Positions 1 through 7,460 of a stretch of 38,570 bases of DNA are shown here, one piece after another. The notes beneath the pieces are model-generated. The model did no database searches, had not been told where the DNA came from, and saw only the letters and a program-made list of their open reading frames with translations. A program made the translations under genes and the position numbers. The DNA lies in the IMG/VR virus record IMGVR_UViG_3300042691_007191, positions 1 through 38,570 of that record; one strand, 5' to 3'. This DNA comes from a virus. Numbering within the stretch: position 1 is the stretch's first letter; each line of letters starts with the position of its first letter.

Positions 1-1
1 A

Positions 2-196
2 ATTGGCTTTGTAATCAACTACATAGCGAACCTGATTATATTGCCACTGTTCGGGTTACATGTAACGCTTTTAGAGAACTTCTACATTGGACTTCTTTAT
101 ACCGTTATATCCGTAGCACGTAGTTACATTGTGCGTCGATGGTTTGATGAACGAATTCACAAAGCTGCGCTAAAATTAGCTAAGGAAACAAAGTGA
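2..196 (+). CDS. Small phage membrane protein, DUF7220-like (5' end missing)
   Basis: The reading frame is open from the window edge and ends in TGA at 194-196; the start codon lies outside the window. The visible 64 residues begin IGFVINYIANLIILPLFG, continue with a second hydrophobic stretch (NFYIGLLYTVISVARSYIVRRW) and end in a basic tail. This matches from memory a short two-helix membrane protein common in prophages and phages (DUF7220), typically about 75 residues, so only roughly ten residues are missing. The function is unknown. Its stop overlaps the GTG start of the next gene (GTGA), which suggests translational coupling. The family assignment is by recall of the sequence pattern and was not searched. 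Confidence 0.7.
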   Translation: MGFVINYIANLIILPLFGLHVTLLENFYIGLLYTVISVARSYIVRRWFDERIHKAALKLAKETK

Positions 197-408
197 GGTT
201 TGTTAAATGGTCAGGGACGATCTTATGTTTAGTAGGTATTGGGCTTACCAGTTTCAATATCTATCCCGCAAACATATTCCTAAGTTTGATTGGTAGCGGA
301 CTTTGGACATACGCTGGCTATAAACAATCTGACTTTGCCCTATTCTTGGTGGAACTGGTTGCAGTTCTTTTTTATTTGGTAGGTGCATTTACTTGGGCAT
401 TGAAATGA
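193..408 (+). CDS. Small hydrophobic membrane protein
   Basis: A 71-residue protein with about three hydrophobic segments (roughly residues 7-23, 25-43 and 49-70) and almost no charged residues between them, so an inner-membrane location is likely. The start is GTG at 193, overlapping the previous stop and preceded by AAGGA six bases upstream; no in-frame ATG gives a better start. It resembles small membrane proteins such as the DUF6552 group, but that is a weak recollection. It could be a superinfection or host-membrane modulator, but nothing in the sequence proves this. Its TGA overlaps the ATG of the next gene (ATGA). Confidence 0.65.
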   Translation: MRFVKWSGTILCLVGIGLTSFNIYPANIFLSLIGSGLWTYAGYKQSDFALFLVELVAVLFYLVGAFTWALK

Positions 409-599
409 TTGATTACGCAGAACACGCATTACGCATTAAAAAGTTAGAGAAAGAAATTCATAACTTAGTTTTAAAAAGAAAATACCAAGAAGCAGAATCA
501 CTGGCAGGTGAATTATTAATTGATGTAAGACAACTATGGATTTGGTTAATCCACGCACAGGAGAGCATTAATGAGTCGAATAGTAACGTTAGACTTTGA
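405..599 (+). CDS. Small charged helical protein, function unknown
   Basis: A 64-residue protein, predicted to be almost entirely helical with an alternating Lys/Glu pattern (ALRIKKLEKEIHNLVLKRK), consistent with a short coiled coil. The ATG at 405 overlaps the preceding TGA (ATGA), which is a better start than the upstream in-frame TTG at 393. The 3' end overlaps the DNA polymerase gene by 29 bases, and the polymerase ribosome-binding site (CAGGAG) lies inside it. No family is recognised. Its position suggests it is co-translated with the polymerase; a role as a replication accessory is only a guess. Confidence 0.6.
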   Translation: MIDYAEHALRIKKLEKEIHNLVLKRKYQEAESLAGELLIDVRQLWIWLIHAQESINESNSNVRL

Positions 600-2421
600 G
601 ACTTACTACGACAAAGACTATAGCCTCAAGAAACTAACAACCGAGTCTTATATAAGAGACGAACGGTTTGAAGTTATTGGTGTCACAGTTAAAGTAGATG
701 ACTATCCAACCGACTGGTTTAGCGGAACGATGGCAGAAACAAAAAATTGGCTAAGCGCTTTGTCGTGGGATGAGTATTACCTTCTTTGTCATAACACTGC
801 ATTTGACGGGGCTATTTTAAATTGGCACTTTGACATTAAACCAAAGTTTTATTTGGATACCTTATCCATGTCAAGACCAATTACAGGGCAGTCAGTTGGC
901 GGATCTCTGGCCGCACTAGCAAAGCAATACAACATCGGGCAAAAAGGTACAGAGGTTATCACTGCACTTGGTAAAAGACGTAGTGACTTCACCGAGTTAG
1001 AGCTACTACAGTACGGTGACTACTGTAAAAACGATACAGAACTTACATACAAGCTATTTAATATTCTTAAGGCTGAGATCCCCCGCAAGGAACTGTACAT
1101 CATTGACTTGATGGTTCGGATGTTTACTGACCCCGTACTGGAGCTTAATACGGAAACATTAGAGAAACATCTTGTTGCAGTGCAGAAGAAAAAAGACCTA
1201 CTTATGGAACGGATTGACCAATCTATCGGTCGGGATGCCCTCATGTCAAATCCAAAGTTTGCTGAGGTTTTAAAGAAGCTAGGTGTAGAACCGCCTACAA
1301 AGATTAGTCTACGGACAGGAAAGGAATCCTATGCGTTTGGCAAGACGGACTCTGCATTCAAGGCGCTTCTCGATCACAACGATGAGAGAGTTCAAGCAGT
1401 TGTGTCGGCCCGATTGGGAATCAAGAGTACTTTGGAAGAAACTAGAACGGCTTCGTTTATCGGAATATCGAAGAGGGGTGCGCTTCCAATCATGCTCAAT
1501 TACTATGGGGCACACACTGGTCGGGCATCAGGCGGAGACAAGATCAATCTTCAAAATCTCCCACGTGGGGGAGAACTACGAAAAAGTATTAAAGCACCCA
1601 AGGGGCACTTACTTGTGGCATCTGATTCGGCGCAAATCGAAGCTAGGGTGGTTGCGTGGTTGGCGGGAGAAAAAGATCTTGTTGAAGACTTTAAGCAGAA
1701 TGTAGATATCTATTCTAAATTTGCGACGGAGGTATATGGTTACCAAATTCAGAAGGCTTCGCATCCAACGGAGAGGTTCGTGGGTAAGACCTGCATTTTG
1801 GGTCTCGGTTACGGAATGGGTGCGGAAAAGTTTAAAGGCACTCTCAAAATAGGTATGGCGGGTATGTCCGTGGACATCCCATTATCTGAGGCTCAGCGTG
1901 TAGTTAAGTTGTATCGAGGTATGTACCCGTTCATTGAAAAGCTTTGGAAGCAGGGTCAAGAAGCCCTTGAAGCCATGATCGCAGGACATGAGTATGACCT
2001 AGGTGTGGCTATAAAACTTAAGTGCAAAGACAACAAAATTTACTTACCCAACGGTATGTATGTAAGCTACCCAAACTTGCGTAAATCAGGCAATGAGTTC
2101 TTATATGATTCCCGCTACGGCCCAAACAAAATCTACGGCGGTAAAGTTATAGAGAACGTAGTGCAAGCACTGGCTCGTATTGTAGTGTTCGATCAGATGG
2201 CTAAGATTGACCAAAAATTTAGGAAACTTGATACCCCTGCACGGCGACATAAAGTTTGCTTAACTGTCCATGACGAGATCGTAGCGGTTGTACCCAAAGA
2301 TTATGTAGAAGAAGCAGTACATTTTATGGGTAAGATGATGTTACAGACTCCATCGTGGTGTCCTGATTTACCCGTATCGTTCGAAGCTGATTCAGGCGAG
2401 AGTTATGGGGATTGCAAATAA
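571..2421 (+). CDS. polA: Family A DNA polymerase with 3'-5' exonuclease
   Basis: A 616-residue replicative DNA polymerase without the 5' nuclease domain of bacterial Pol I. The N-terminal DEDD proofreading exonuclease shows D8-F-E10, D79 in HNTAFDG, and D155 in the YCKND block. The polymerase domain shows motif A with D352 (DSAQIEAR, a variant of the usual DYSQIELR), motif B K406-x7-Y414-G and motif C H567-D568-E569. The residue equivalent to E. coli Phe762 is Leu410, the 'Leu762' class described in viroplankton polymerases. The ATG at 571 follows CAGGAG. It opens the replication module and is followed by nuclease and helicase genes. Both active sites look intact. Confidence 0.97.
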   Translation: MSRIVTLDFETYYDKDYSLKKLTTESYIRDERFEVIGVTVKVDDYPTDWFSGTMAETKNWLSALSWDEYYLLCHNTAFDGAILNWHFDIKPKFYLDTLSMSRPITGQSVGGSLAALAKQYNIGQKGTEVITALGKRRSDFTELELLQYGDYCKNDTELTYKLFNILKAEIPRKELYIIDLMVRMFTDPVLELNTETLEKHLVAVQKKKDLLMERIDQSIGRDALMSNPKFAEVLKKLGVEPPTKISLRTGKESYAFGKTDSAFKALLDHNDERVQAVVSARLGIKSTLEETRTASFIGISKRGALPIMLNYYGAHTGRASGGDKINLQNLPRGGELRKSIKAPKGHLLVASDSAQIEARVVAWLAGEKDLVEDFKQNVDIYSKFATEVYGYQIQKASHPTERFVGKTCILGLGYGMGAEKFKGTLKIGMAGMSVDIPLSEAQRVVKLYRGMYPFIEKLWKQGQEALEAMIAGHEYDLGVAIKLKCKDNKIYLPNGMYVSYPNLRKSGNEFLYDSRYGPNKIYGGKVIENVVQALARIVVFDQMAKIDQKFRKLDTPARRHKVCLTVHDEIVAVVPKDYVEEAVHFMGKMMLQTPSWCPDLPVSFEADSGESYGDCK

Positions 2422-2486
2422 TATAAATAGGAGTAAGATAGACACACCGCAAAACATGATTTGTGGCGATACTCATTGGAGAAAAC

Positions 2487-3140
2487 ATGGCACTTCCATC
2501 AGCTTGGACTTTCTCAGGCTTAGAAAAGTTTGAGACTTGCCCTCGACAGTTTTACCATGTCAGGGTTAAACGAGATATAAAAGAACCCCCTACTGAAGCA
2601 ACGAAGTGGGGTGAGCGTGTGCATCAGGCACTAGAACTTAGAGTCACGCAAGGATTTAAACTACCCGAAGGTATGGAACAGTGGGAAGGTTTAGCGGCAA
2701 AGTTAGCCGAAGTACCTGGAAAAAAGTTAGCTGAATATAAGCTAGCCGTAAACGACAATTTTGAAGCCTGCGAGTGGACTGAGGCATGGAGCCGTGGTAT
2801 CGCAGACTTGATAATTGTTGCGGGTAAGAAAGCAATCAATCTTGATTACAAAACAGGAAAGCGCAAACCCACCGAGCAGTTGGCATTGTATGCAGGATAT
2901 ACATTCGCTAACTTCCCTGAGGTTGAAGAAGTTGAAACAGGCTTCGTTTGGCTCAAAGATAAAAAGATTGATAAAGAGAAATTCACACGGGAAGATATAC
3001 CTAAAATATGGCAGGAGTTCTTACCAAGAGTGATAAAATTAGAGTCAGCCTATGAACGGGATTCTTGGCCTTGCAAACCATCAGGTTTATGTAAAGGCTG
3101 GTGTCCAGTAAAAACTTGCGATTATTACAAGGACAAGTGA
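2487..3140 (+). CDS. PD-(D/E)XK nuclease, Cas4/RecB-like, with cysteine cluster
   Basis: A 217-residue nuclease of the PDDEXK_1 (RecB/AddB/Cas4) superfamily. The core is visible as G-I-A-D107 followed by L-D120-Y-K122-T-G-K and a QLALYAGY helix (QxxxY motif). Cys18 in ETCPRQF and Cys196, 202, 206 and 211 at the C-terminus match the arrangement that holds a 4Fe-4S cluster in AddB and Cas4 proteins. The chosen ATG at 2487 has GGAG six bases upstream; an in-frame GTG at 2463 lacks such a site. It probably processes DNA ends or recombination intermediates during phage replication. In other phages a comparable nuclease (DUF2800) sits in the same kind of replication cluster. Confidence 0.88.
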   Translation: MALPSAWTFSGLEKFETCPRQFYHVRVKRDIKEPPTEATKWGERVHQALELRVTQGFKLPEGMEQWEGLAAKLAEVPGKKLAEYKLAVNDNFEACEWTEAWSRGIADLIIVAGKKAINLDYKTGKRKPTEQLALYAGYTFANFPEVEEVETGFVWLKDKKIDKEKFTREDIPKIWQEFLPRVIKLESAYERDSWPCKPSGLCKGWCPVKTCDYYKDK

Positions 3141-3144
3141 TACT

Positions 3145-3480
3145 ATGGCTCAAACCCCTGAAGGTAAAGTAAAAGACGCAATTAAGAAAGTCTTAGATTC
3201 ATATGGGTTTTGGCGGGCAGGAACTGCAAAGCCAGCCAAAGTAGAAGGATGGTATTACATGCCAGTATCAAATGGTATGGGTGTACATGGTATACCTGAC
3301 TTTGTTTGTTGCTGGAAAGGTAAGTTCTTCTGCATCGAAGCAAAAGCCACGGGAGGCAAGACAACGGCAAATCAAGAGGCACGACATGATGAAATTCGTG
3401 CGGCTAAAGGATGGGTGTTAGTTGTTGATAATAAAGAAGTATTAGTGGAGTTTTTAGAAAATGCCCGACATAGTAGATAA
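3145..3480 (+). CDS. VRR-NUC domain nuclease
   Basis: A 111-residue stand-alone VRR-NUC domain (PD-(D/E)XK fold). The signature runs H-G-I-P-D52-F, then E65-A-K67, then N-Q77 on the following helix, matching the D...ExK...Q pattern of the family. Phage VRR-NUC proteins act as structure-specific nucleases, often next to SNF2-type helicases and primases, as here. It starts four bases after the preceding stop and its end overlaps the next gene by 20 bases. The length is normal for the small phage version of the domain. Confidence 0.93.
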   Translation: MAQTPEGKVKDAIKKVLDSYGFWRAGTAKPAKVEGWYYMPVSNGMGVHGIPDFVCCWKGKFFCIEAKATGGKTTANQEARHDEIRAAKGWVLVVDNKEVLVEFLENARHSR

Positions 3481-3658
3481 GGCGAATGATTTGGTATCGC
3501 TCAGTGAAGAACTGGCTCTCAAAGAAATTCGATCCATGAAACCCGAAGCCGTATATACAGGCGAATGCTTGTTGTGCGGTGAGGAACTTGAGCCACCAAA
3601 AAGATGGTGCGATGCTGAGCATCGTGACCGTTGGGAACTTGAAAGGAAACGTAAATGA
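3461..3658 (+). CDS. Small zinc-finger protein
   Basis: A 65-residue protein with a helical N-terminal half and a C-terminal zinc-binding motif CLLCGEEL-x5-RWCDAEH (C-x2-C-x11-C-x3-H). The arrangement recalls the zinc fingers of DksA/TraR-type and DUF2116-like small phage proteins, but the DksA coiled-coil tip residues are not evident. It overlaps the upstream VRR-NUC gene by 20 bases, and its TGA overlaps the next ATG (AATGA). It probably binds DNA or RNA polymerase; the exact role is not known. Confidence 0.7.
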   Translation: MPDIVDKANDLVSLSEELALKEIRSMKPEAVYTGECLLCGEELEPPKRWCDAEHRDRWELERKRK

Positions 3659-3918
3659 ATAAAGGCGGAGCAACTAAAGCTGCCTACGATAAAGCATACA
3701 ATGCTAAGCCCGATCAACTTAAGAAAAGGGCGGCTCGTAATGCGGCTCGTCGTGAGTTAATGGCAGAAGGCAAAGTAAGTAAAGGTGACGGCAAAGATGT
3801 AGACCACAAAAAGCCACTCAAAAACGGAGGCACGAACGCTAAAGGTAACTTAAAAGTTACTAGCCAAACTGCAAACCGTGGATGGAGAAAAGGCAAAAGT
3901 GGCTACTCGGTTGATTAG
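3655..3918 (+). CDS. HNH-like endonuclease domain protein
   Basis: An 87-residue, very basic protein. The C-terminal half carries the HNH-type block D50-H51-KKPL-x-NGGTN61-x3-N65-L-x-V...N74-R75, the usual ββα-metal core pattern (DH, then N, then NR) of short phage HNH proteins. The canonical cysteine zinc knuckles are absent. The N-terminus is a lysine/arginine-rich helix likely to contact DNA. Such proteins serve as nicking or packaging-associated endonucleases in other phages; here, lying in the replication operon, a role in DNA metabolism is inferred. It starts at an ATG overlapping the previous stop. Confidence 0.72.
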   Translation: MNKGGATKAAYDKAYNAKPDQLKKRAARNAARRELMAEGKVSKGDGKDVDHKKPLKNGGTNAKGNLKVTSQTANRGWRKGKSGYSVD

Positions 3919-4150
3919 GCGAATCAATACCACTTATTTAGCAAGAATACTTGGTGTTGATTGCGTCGAAGAGACGTATTTCCCCTGCGAATTTGAAGTA
4001 GGGTATGTTTGTATCACCGAAGGTAAAGAAGTATGCAGTATGAAGTTTAGCGATTACACACCATTAGAAGACCGAATAACGGCGATGTTGGTGACTATAA
4101 GGATAGAACATGGCAACAATAGTGAAGGAAAAGGAGGCGGTACTCCTTAG
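3899..4150 (+). CDS. Unknown small protein upstream of the helicase
   Basis: About 83 residues with no recognised family. A GTG at 3899 preceded by GGAGAAAAGG looks better than the in-frame ATG at 3878, which has no ribosome-binding site and lies deeper inside the HNH gene; both starts remain possible. The protein has a basic N-terminus (TRLIRR), one cysteine in GVDCVEE and two more spread through the middle. Its end overlaps the helicase start by 41 bases, an unusually long overlap that suggests coupled translation. Confidence 0.5.
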   Translation: MATRLIRRINTTYLARILGVDCVEETYFPCEFEVGYVCITEGKEVCSMKFSDYTPLEDRITAMLVTIRIEHGNNSEGKGGGTP

Positions 4151-5675
4151 GCTACGCAACCCCTCAAGGGTTACATCGGTCATACCGACCGCTAAAAAGA
4201 TAGTACATAAAGGACAGGAACTTGTAGCCGTTCCACATCGGCCTGACGAGGCTCGCATCCTAAAGATGCTGGGTTACGACACACCCGACCCCATGAAGCT
4301 ACATTACGATTGGCCTAAGGCAGGCGGTAGGTTTTTACCATTTGCCGCACAGATTGAGACTGCCAACTTCGTAACTATGCACAGTAGGTGTTTCATTCTA
4401 AATAGCATGGGCACAGGCAAGACAGTTAGTTCACTGTGGGCGTACGACTACATGCGTAGCCGCAATCAAGTTAAAAAAGCATTGATCGTTTGTCCGTTAA
4501 GTACGATGGAGCGCACCTGGGCAGACGAAGTGTTCAAGACATTTCCTCATTTAGACGCTCAGGTATTGTATGGCAGTCGTGAGCGCAGACGTAAGTTATT
4601 GAAAGAAGAAGCGCATTTATACATTATAAACACTGACGGGTTAAAGACTATCGAGGAAGACCTCAAGAACCGCCCCGACATTGATCTGCTTATTATTGAC
4701 GAAGTGGCTATGTTTAGGAACGGCAGTACAAACCGTTGGAAGACCATGAACACGATAGCCAACAAACAGTGCGCTCGACGTATATGGGCATTGACTGGTA
4801 TGCCAACACCTAATGCACCAACCGATGCATGGGCACAGTGCAAGCTAGTTAATCCCAACAGTACAACCGTACCAAGTTACTTTACAAAAGCACGGGATGC
4901 TCTCATGCGTCAGATCAGTCCATTCAAGTGGGTGGCACGAGATAACGCTAACGATATTGTCAAAGAGTGGATGCAACCTGCTATTCGGTTTAGCCTTGAC
5001 GACTGTACAGATTTGCCCGAGCAGATTCATATGTCACGGCAGGTTGAGATGTCTGACGAGCAGAAGAAAGCCTACAAAGAAATGTTCGGTAAGCTAAAAA
5101 CCGAGTTTGAAGGCGGCGAGATCTTGGCAGTTAATGAAGCAGTTAAAGCCAACAAGCTTGTACAGATTGCTTGTGGTGTGGCATACGGGCTAAACGGTGA
5201 GCCAATTATTCTGCCTGCGGCGGCAAGACTTGAAACTTTACAAGAAGTTATCGAAGAATCCGAAGGTAAAGTAATTGTGTTTGTACCACTTACGGCAGTT
5301 CTAGAACATGTGGCTGAGCATCTTAGCAAGAACTGGGAAGTAGCCATTGTCCACGGAGAGACCTCAAAGACTGACCGTGATGAGATATTTAGGGCTTTTC
5401 AGCACTCGCCAAATCCACATGTATTGGTAGCTAACCCTGGAACTATGAGCCACGGGTTAACCCTAACTGAAGCTACAACCATAGTTTGGTATGCGCCTGT
5501 ACATTCTAACGACACTTACGAGCAGGCTTGTGCAAGGGTACGCAGACCTGGTCAAACAAGAACAACAGTGATTGTGCATATCGCTGGTTCTGAGATCGAG
5601 CGTAGGATCTACGAGCGGTTGAAGACGAAACAAAAAATGCAAGGATTGCTTTTGGACATGATGAAAGAAATATAG
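4110..5675 (+). CDS. SNF2-family (SF2) DNA helicase/translocase
   Basis: A 521-residue superfamily 2 ATPase of the SNF2/DEAD-like type. Motif I is MGTGK104T, motif II is D197-E198-V-A (variant of DEAH), motif III is ALTGMPTPN, and motif VI is R476-V-R-R479-P-G-Q, which places the arginine finger. RecA-like domain 1 spans roughly residues 75-240 and domain 2 roughly 350-500. SNF2-type proteins in phages remodel or translocate along dsDNA during replication or recombination and are typically encoded near VRR-NUC nucleases, as here. The ATG follows AAGGA. The catalytic motifs look intact. Confidence 0.92.
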   Translation: MATIVKEKEAVLLRLRNPSRVTSVIPTAKKIVHKGQELVAVPHRPDEARILKMLGYDTPDPMKLHYDWPKAGGRFLPFAAQIETANFVTMHSRCFILNSMGTGKTVSSLWAYDYMRSRNQVKKALIVCPLSTMERTWADEVFKTFPHLDAQVLYGSRERRRKLLKEEAHLYIINTDGLKTIEEDLKNRPDIDLLIIDEVAMFRNGSTNRWKTMNTIANKQCARRIWALTGMPTPNAPTDAWAQCKLVNPNSTTVPSYFTKARDALMRQISPFKWVARDNANDIVKEWMQPAIRFSLDDCTDLPEQIHMSRQVEMSDEQKKAYKEMFGKLKTEFEGGEILAVNEAVKANKLVQIACGVAYGLNGEPIILPAAARLETLQEVIEESEGKVIVFVPLTAVLEHVAEHLSKNWEVAIVHGETSKTDRDEIFRAFQHSPNPHVLVANPGTMSHGLTLTEATTIVWYAPVHSNDTYEQACARVRRPGQTRTTVIVHIAGSEIERRIYERLKTKQKMQGLLLDMMKEI

Positions 5676-5735
5676 GGAAAACACCTATATAACATACACA
5701 CGTTTAAGAGTACAGTTGTAACCATAGGAGGTAGT

Positions 5736-6116
5736 ATGAAACTTAGTGACTTAGTAGCAAAGTACATCGAGCTTCGAGACAAGAAATATGAATTGAAGCA
5801 TCAGTACGAATTTAAATCAGCCCAAATTGATGAAGTATTGGACAAGATAGAAGCAAAGCTTTTGGAGACATTTGACAGTGCTGGTATGGACTCATGTAAG
5901 ACCGAGTTCGGCACTGCGTATGCATCCACGAGAAGTACTGCTAGCGTGGCAGATCCCGAGAGTTTTATGAAGTTCGTGGTTGAAAACGAGGAGTGGTCAT
6001 TGCTTGAGAAGCGTGTGGCAAAAAGCGCAGTAGAGCAATTTAAAGTAGCAAATGGCGACATACCCCCAGGAGTAAATTATCGTGAGGAACGTGTTGTCAA
6101 TATTCGCAGATCGTAG
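5736..6116 (+). CDS. Conserved phage protein with N-terminal coiled coil
   Basis: A 126-residue protein. Residues 1-45 form a charged helix (KLSDLVAKYIELRDKKYELK) likely to be a coiled coil; the C-terminal half has an ESFMKFVVENEEWSLLEKR helix and ends PPGVNYREERVVNIRRS. The pattern is familiar from hypothetical proteins beside SNF2 helicases and SSB-like genes in aquatic phages, but no function is known to me. It is preceded by a strong site (AGGAGG) seven bases before ATG and by a 60-base gap, so it may start a new translational block. It could be a partner of the helicase or of the SSB-like protein next to it. Confidence 0.65.
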   Translation: MKLSDLVAKYIELRDKKYELKHQYEFKSAQIDEVLDKIEAKLLETFDSAGMDSCKTEFGTAYASTRSTASVADPESFMKFVVENEEWSLLEKRVAKSAVEQFKVANGDIPPGVNYREERVVNIRRS

Positions 6117-6148
6117 TAACCTAGTAACCCAACAGGAGAGTATCAACA

Positions 6149-7066
6149 ATGACTAATATAGTCCCATTTGAGTCGGGTAATTTACCCGCTTACATTAAAG
6201 CAGCAAATGTTTCTGAATTAAATCAAGACCTTACATCCCACGCAAGTAGTGGTTTCCCAATTATGAGTATTAAAGGAAAGCTATTTACTGTAGTTCGTGG
6301 TGATGATCGTAAGGTATTACCTAATCCAAAAGACCCCGATAGCCCAGCCACAGCGATTGATGTAATTATTGTCAAGGCAAACAAGGGTACATCAAAAGTA
6401 TTTTACGCAAGCGGTTATTCCGAAGGCGGTGAAGCTAAGAAGCCTGACTGCTTTTCAAACCACGGTGATAAGCCTGATCCAAGTTCTAAATCCCCGCAAG
6501 CCAAGTCTTGTGCAGTATGCCCACATAATCAGTGGGGTAGCAAGATTGGTGATAATGGCGGTAAGGGTAAAGCTTGCCAAGACTCAGTGCGTATTGCAAT
6601 CTCTTCGCCTAGCTTGATTAACGACCCAATGTTACTGCGTGTACCACCTGCATCTATCCGTTCGCTCGGTGAATTAGGTCAAGCATGCGCTAAGCGTGGT
6701 GTGTCATACAACATGGTAGTTACGAAGATTGCGTTTGAGTTGGAGTCGCCAACACCGAAGCTGACATTTAAACCAATTGGTTTATTATCTGAGGAAGCAT
6801 TTGCTCAGGTTGCACAAGTTGCCAACAGTGATGTAGTCAAGAACATTCTTGGCCCTGGATTTACAACTGATCCTGCTGAACCTGCAGAGAAAGCTATTGA
6901 ACAAGCTAAGGCAAGTAGCAAGGAAGCATATCCTGCTATTAAACCAAAGCCTGAACAAATTGCCGAAGTTGAAGAAAAACCAGCACCTAAGGCAAAACCA
7001 AAAGCGGCGGTCGCAGAAGTTGATATTAGCGGTTTGAATCTAGACGATTTAAATTTCGACGATTAA
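6149..7066 (+). CDS. Probable ssDNA-binding protein with cysteine cluster and acidic tail
   Basis: A 305-residue protein. Residues 30-240 form a probable β-rich core; Cys101, Cys121, Cys124 (in SCAVCPH) and Cys143 make a likely zinc or Fe-S site. Residues 245-290 are a flexible Pro/Lys/Ala linker, and the C-terminus is a short acidic-hydrophobic tail (LNLDDLNFDD). An OB-like core with an acidic tail is the hallmark of SSB proteins (bacterial SSB, T7 gp2.5, T4 gp32), and gp32 also has a zinc site. The assignment is therefore by architecture and by its place between helicase and primase, not by sequence homology. The ATG follows CAGGAG. Confidence 0.6.
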   Translation: MTNIVPFESGNLPAYIKAANVSELNQDLTSHASSGFPIMSIKGKLFTVVRGDDRKVLPNPKDPDSPATAIDVIIVKANKGTSKVFYASGYSEGGEAKKPDCFSNHGDKPDPSSKSPQAKSCAVCPHNQWGSKIGDNGGKGKACQDSVRIAISSPSLINDPMLLRVPPASIRSLGELGQACAKRGVSYNMVVTKIAFELESPTPKLTFKPIGLLSEEAFAQVAQVANSDVVKNILGPGFTTDPAEPAEKAIEQAKASSKEAYPAIKPKPEQIAEVEEKPAPKAKPKAAVAEVDISGLNLDDLNFDD

Positions 7067-7084
7067 TTTCATAGCCTCTTGCAG

Positions 7085-7190
7085 ATGGGTGGGGCGCAGC
7101 AGCCCCTTATGTCCTCCTCCCTTCACGGGAACTAGCCTTAACGTCAAAGGTAATCTGCTCAAGACGTGACATTCGGGAGAGACCGAAACT
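7085..7190 (+). other. Hairpin-rich non-coding region (candidate structured RNA or leader)
   Basis: The gap between the SSB-like gene and the next gene holds several perfect short inverted repeats. GGGGC 7091-7095 pairs with GCCCC 7102-7106 (six-base loop), TCCC 7118-7121 pairs with GGGA 7127-7130, ACGTC 7141-7145 pairs with GACGT 7163-7167, and TTCGG 7172-7176 pairs with CCGAA 7183-7187 (six-base loop). There is no T-run, so an ordinary terminator is unlikely. The region sits directly before the ribosome-binding site (AGGAG) of the following gene. A leader RNA, processing site or small RNA is possible; no known riboswitch is recognised. Confidence 0.4.
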
Positions 7191-7205
7191 AACTAGGAGC
7201 TACAA

Positions 7206-7460
7206 ATGAATGTACCAATAGAACAAAGAAAAGTTGCTGGAGTAGTTATTGAAGCCAGCCAAATATTAGCAGATAAGGGATTTAATCGTGGAGAGATCCT
7301 CCTAGGTTTATCAGAATTAATTGGCAGATTAATTGTTGATTCAGTTGAGAACACAATTCAAGCGGAAGAATTAACAAAGATTGTCGGTAACCACATTTCA
7401 AAGACAATCGAAATCGGAGTCCAAGCAACCCAAAAGCGTATCGTAACTCCAGGAGGTTAA
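7206..7460 (+). CDS. Unknown small helical protein before the primase
   Basis: An 84-residue protein predicted to be helical throughout, with ILADKGFNRGEILLGLSELI followed by a second helix (DSVENTIQAEELTKIV). No family is recognised. The ATG follows AGGAG eight bases upstream, and the end of the gene contains the AGGAGG site for the primase-helicase, whose ATG begins directly after the stop. Tight linkage suggests a replication accessory, for example a loader or regulator, but this is inference only. Confidence 0.6.
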   Translation: MNVPIEQRKVAGVVIEASQILADKGFNRGEILLGLSELIGRLIVDSVENTIQAEELTKIVGNHISKTIEIGVQATQKRIVTPGG

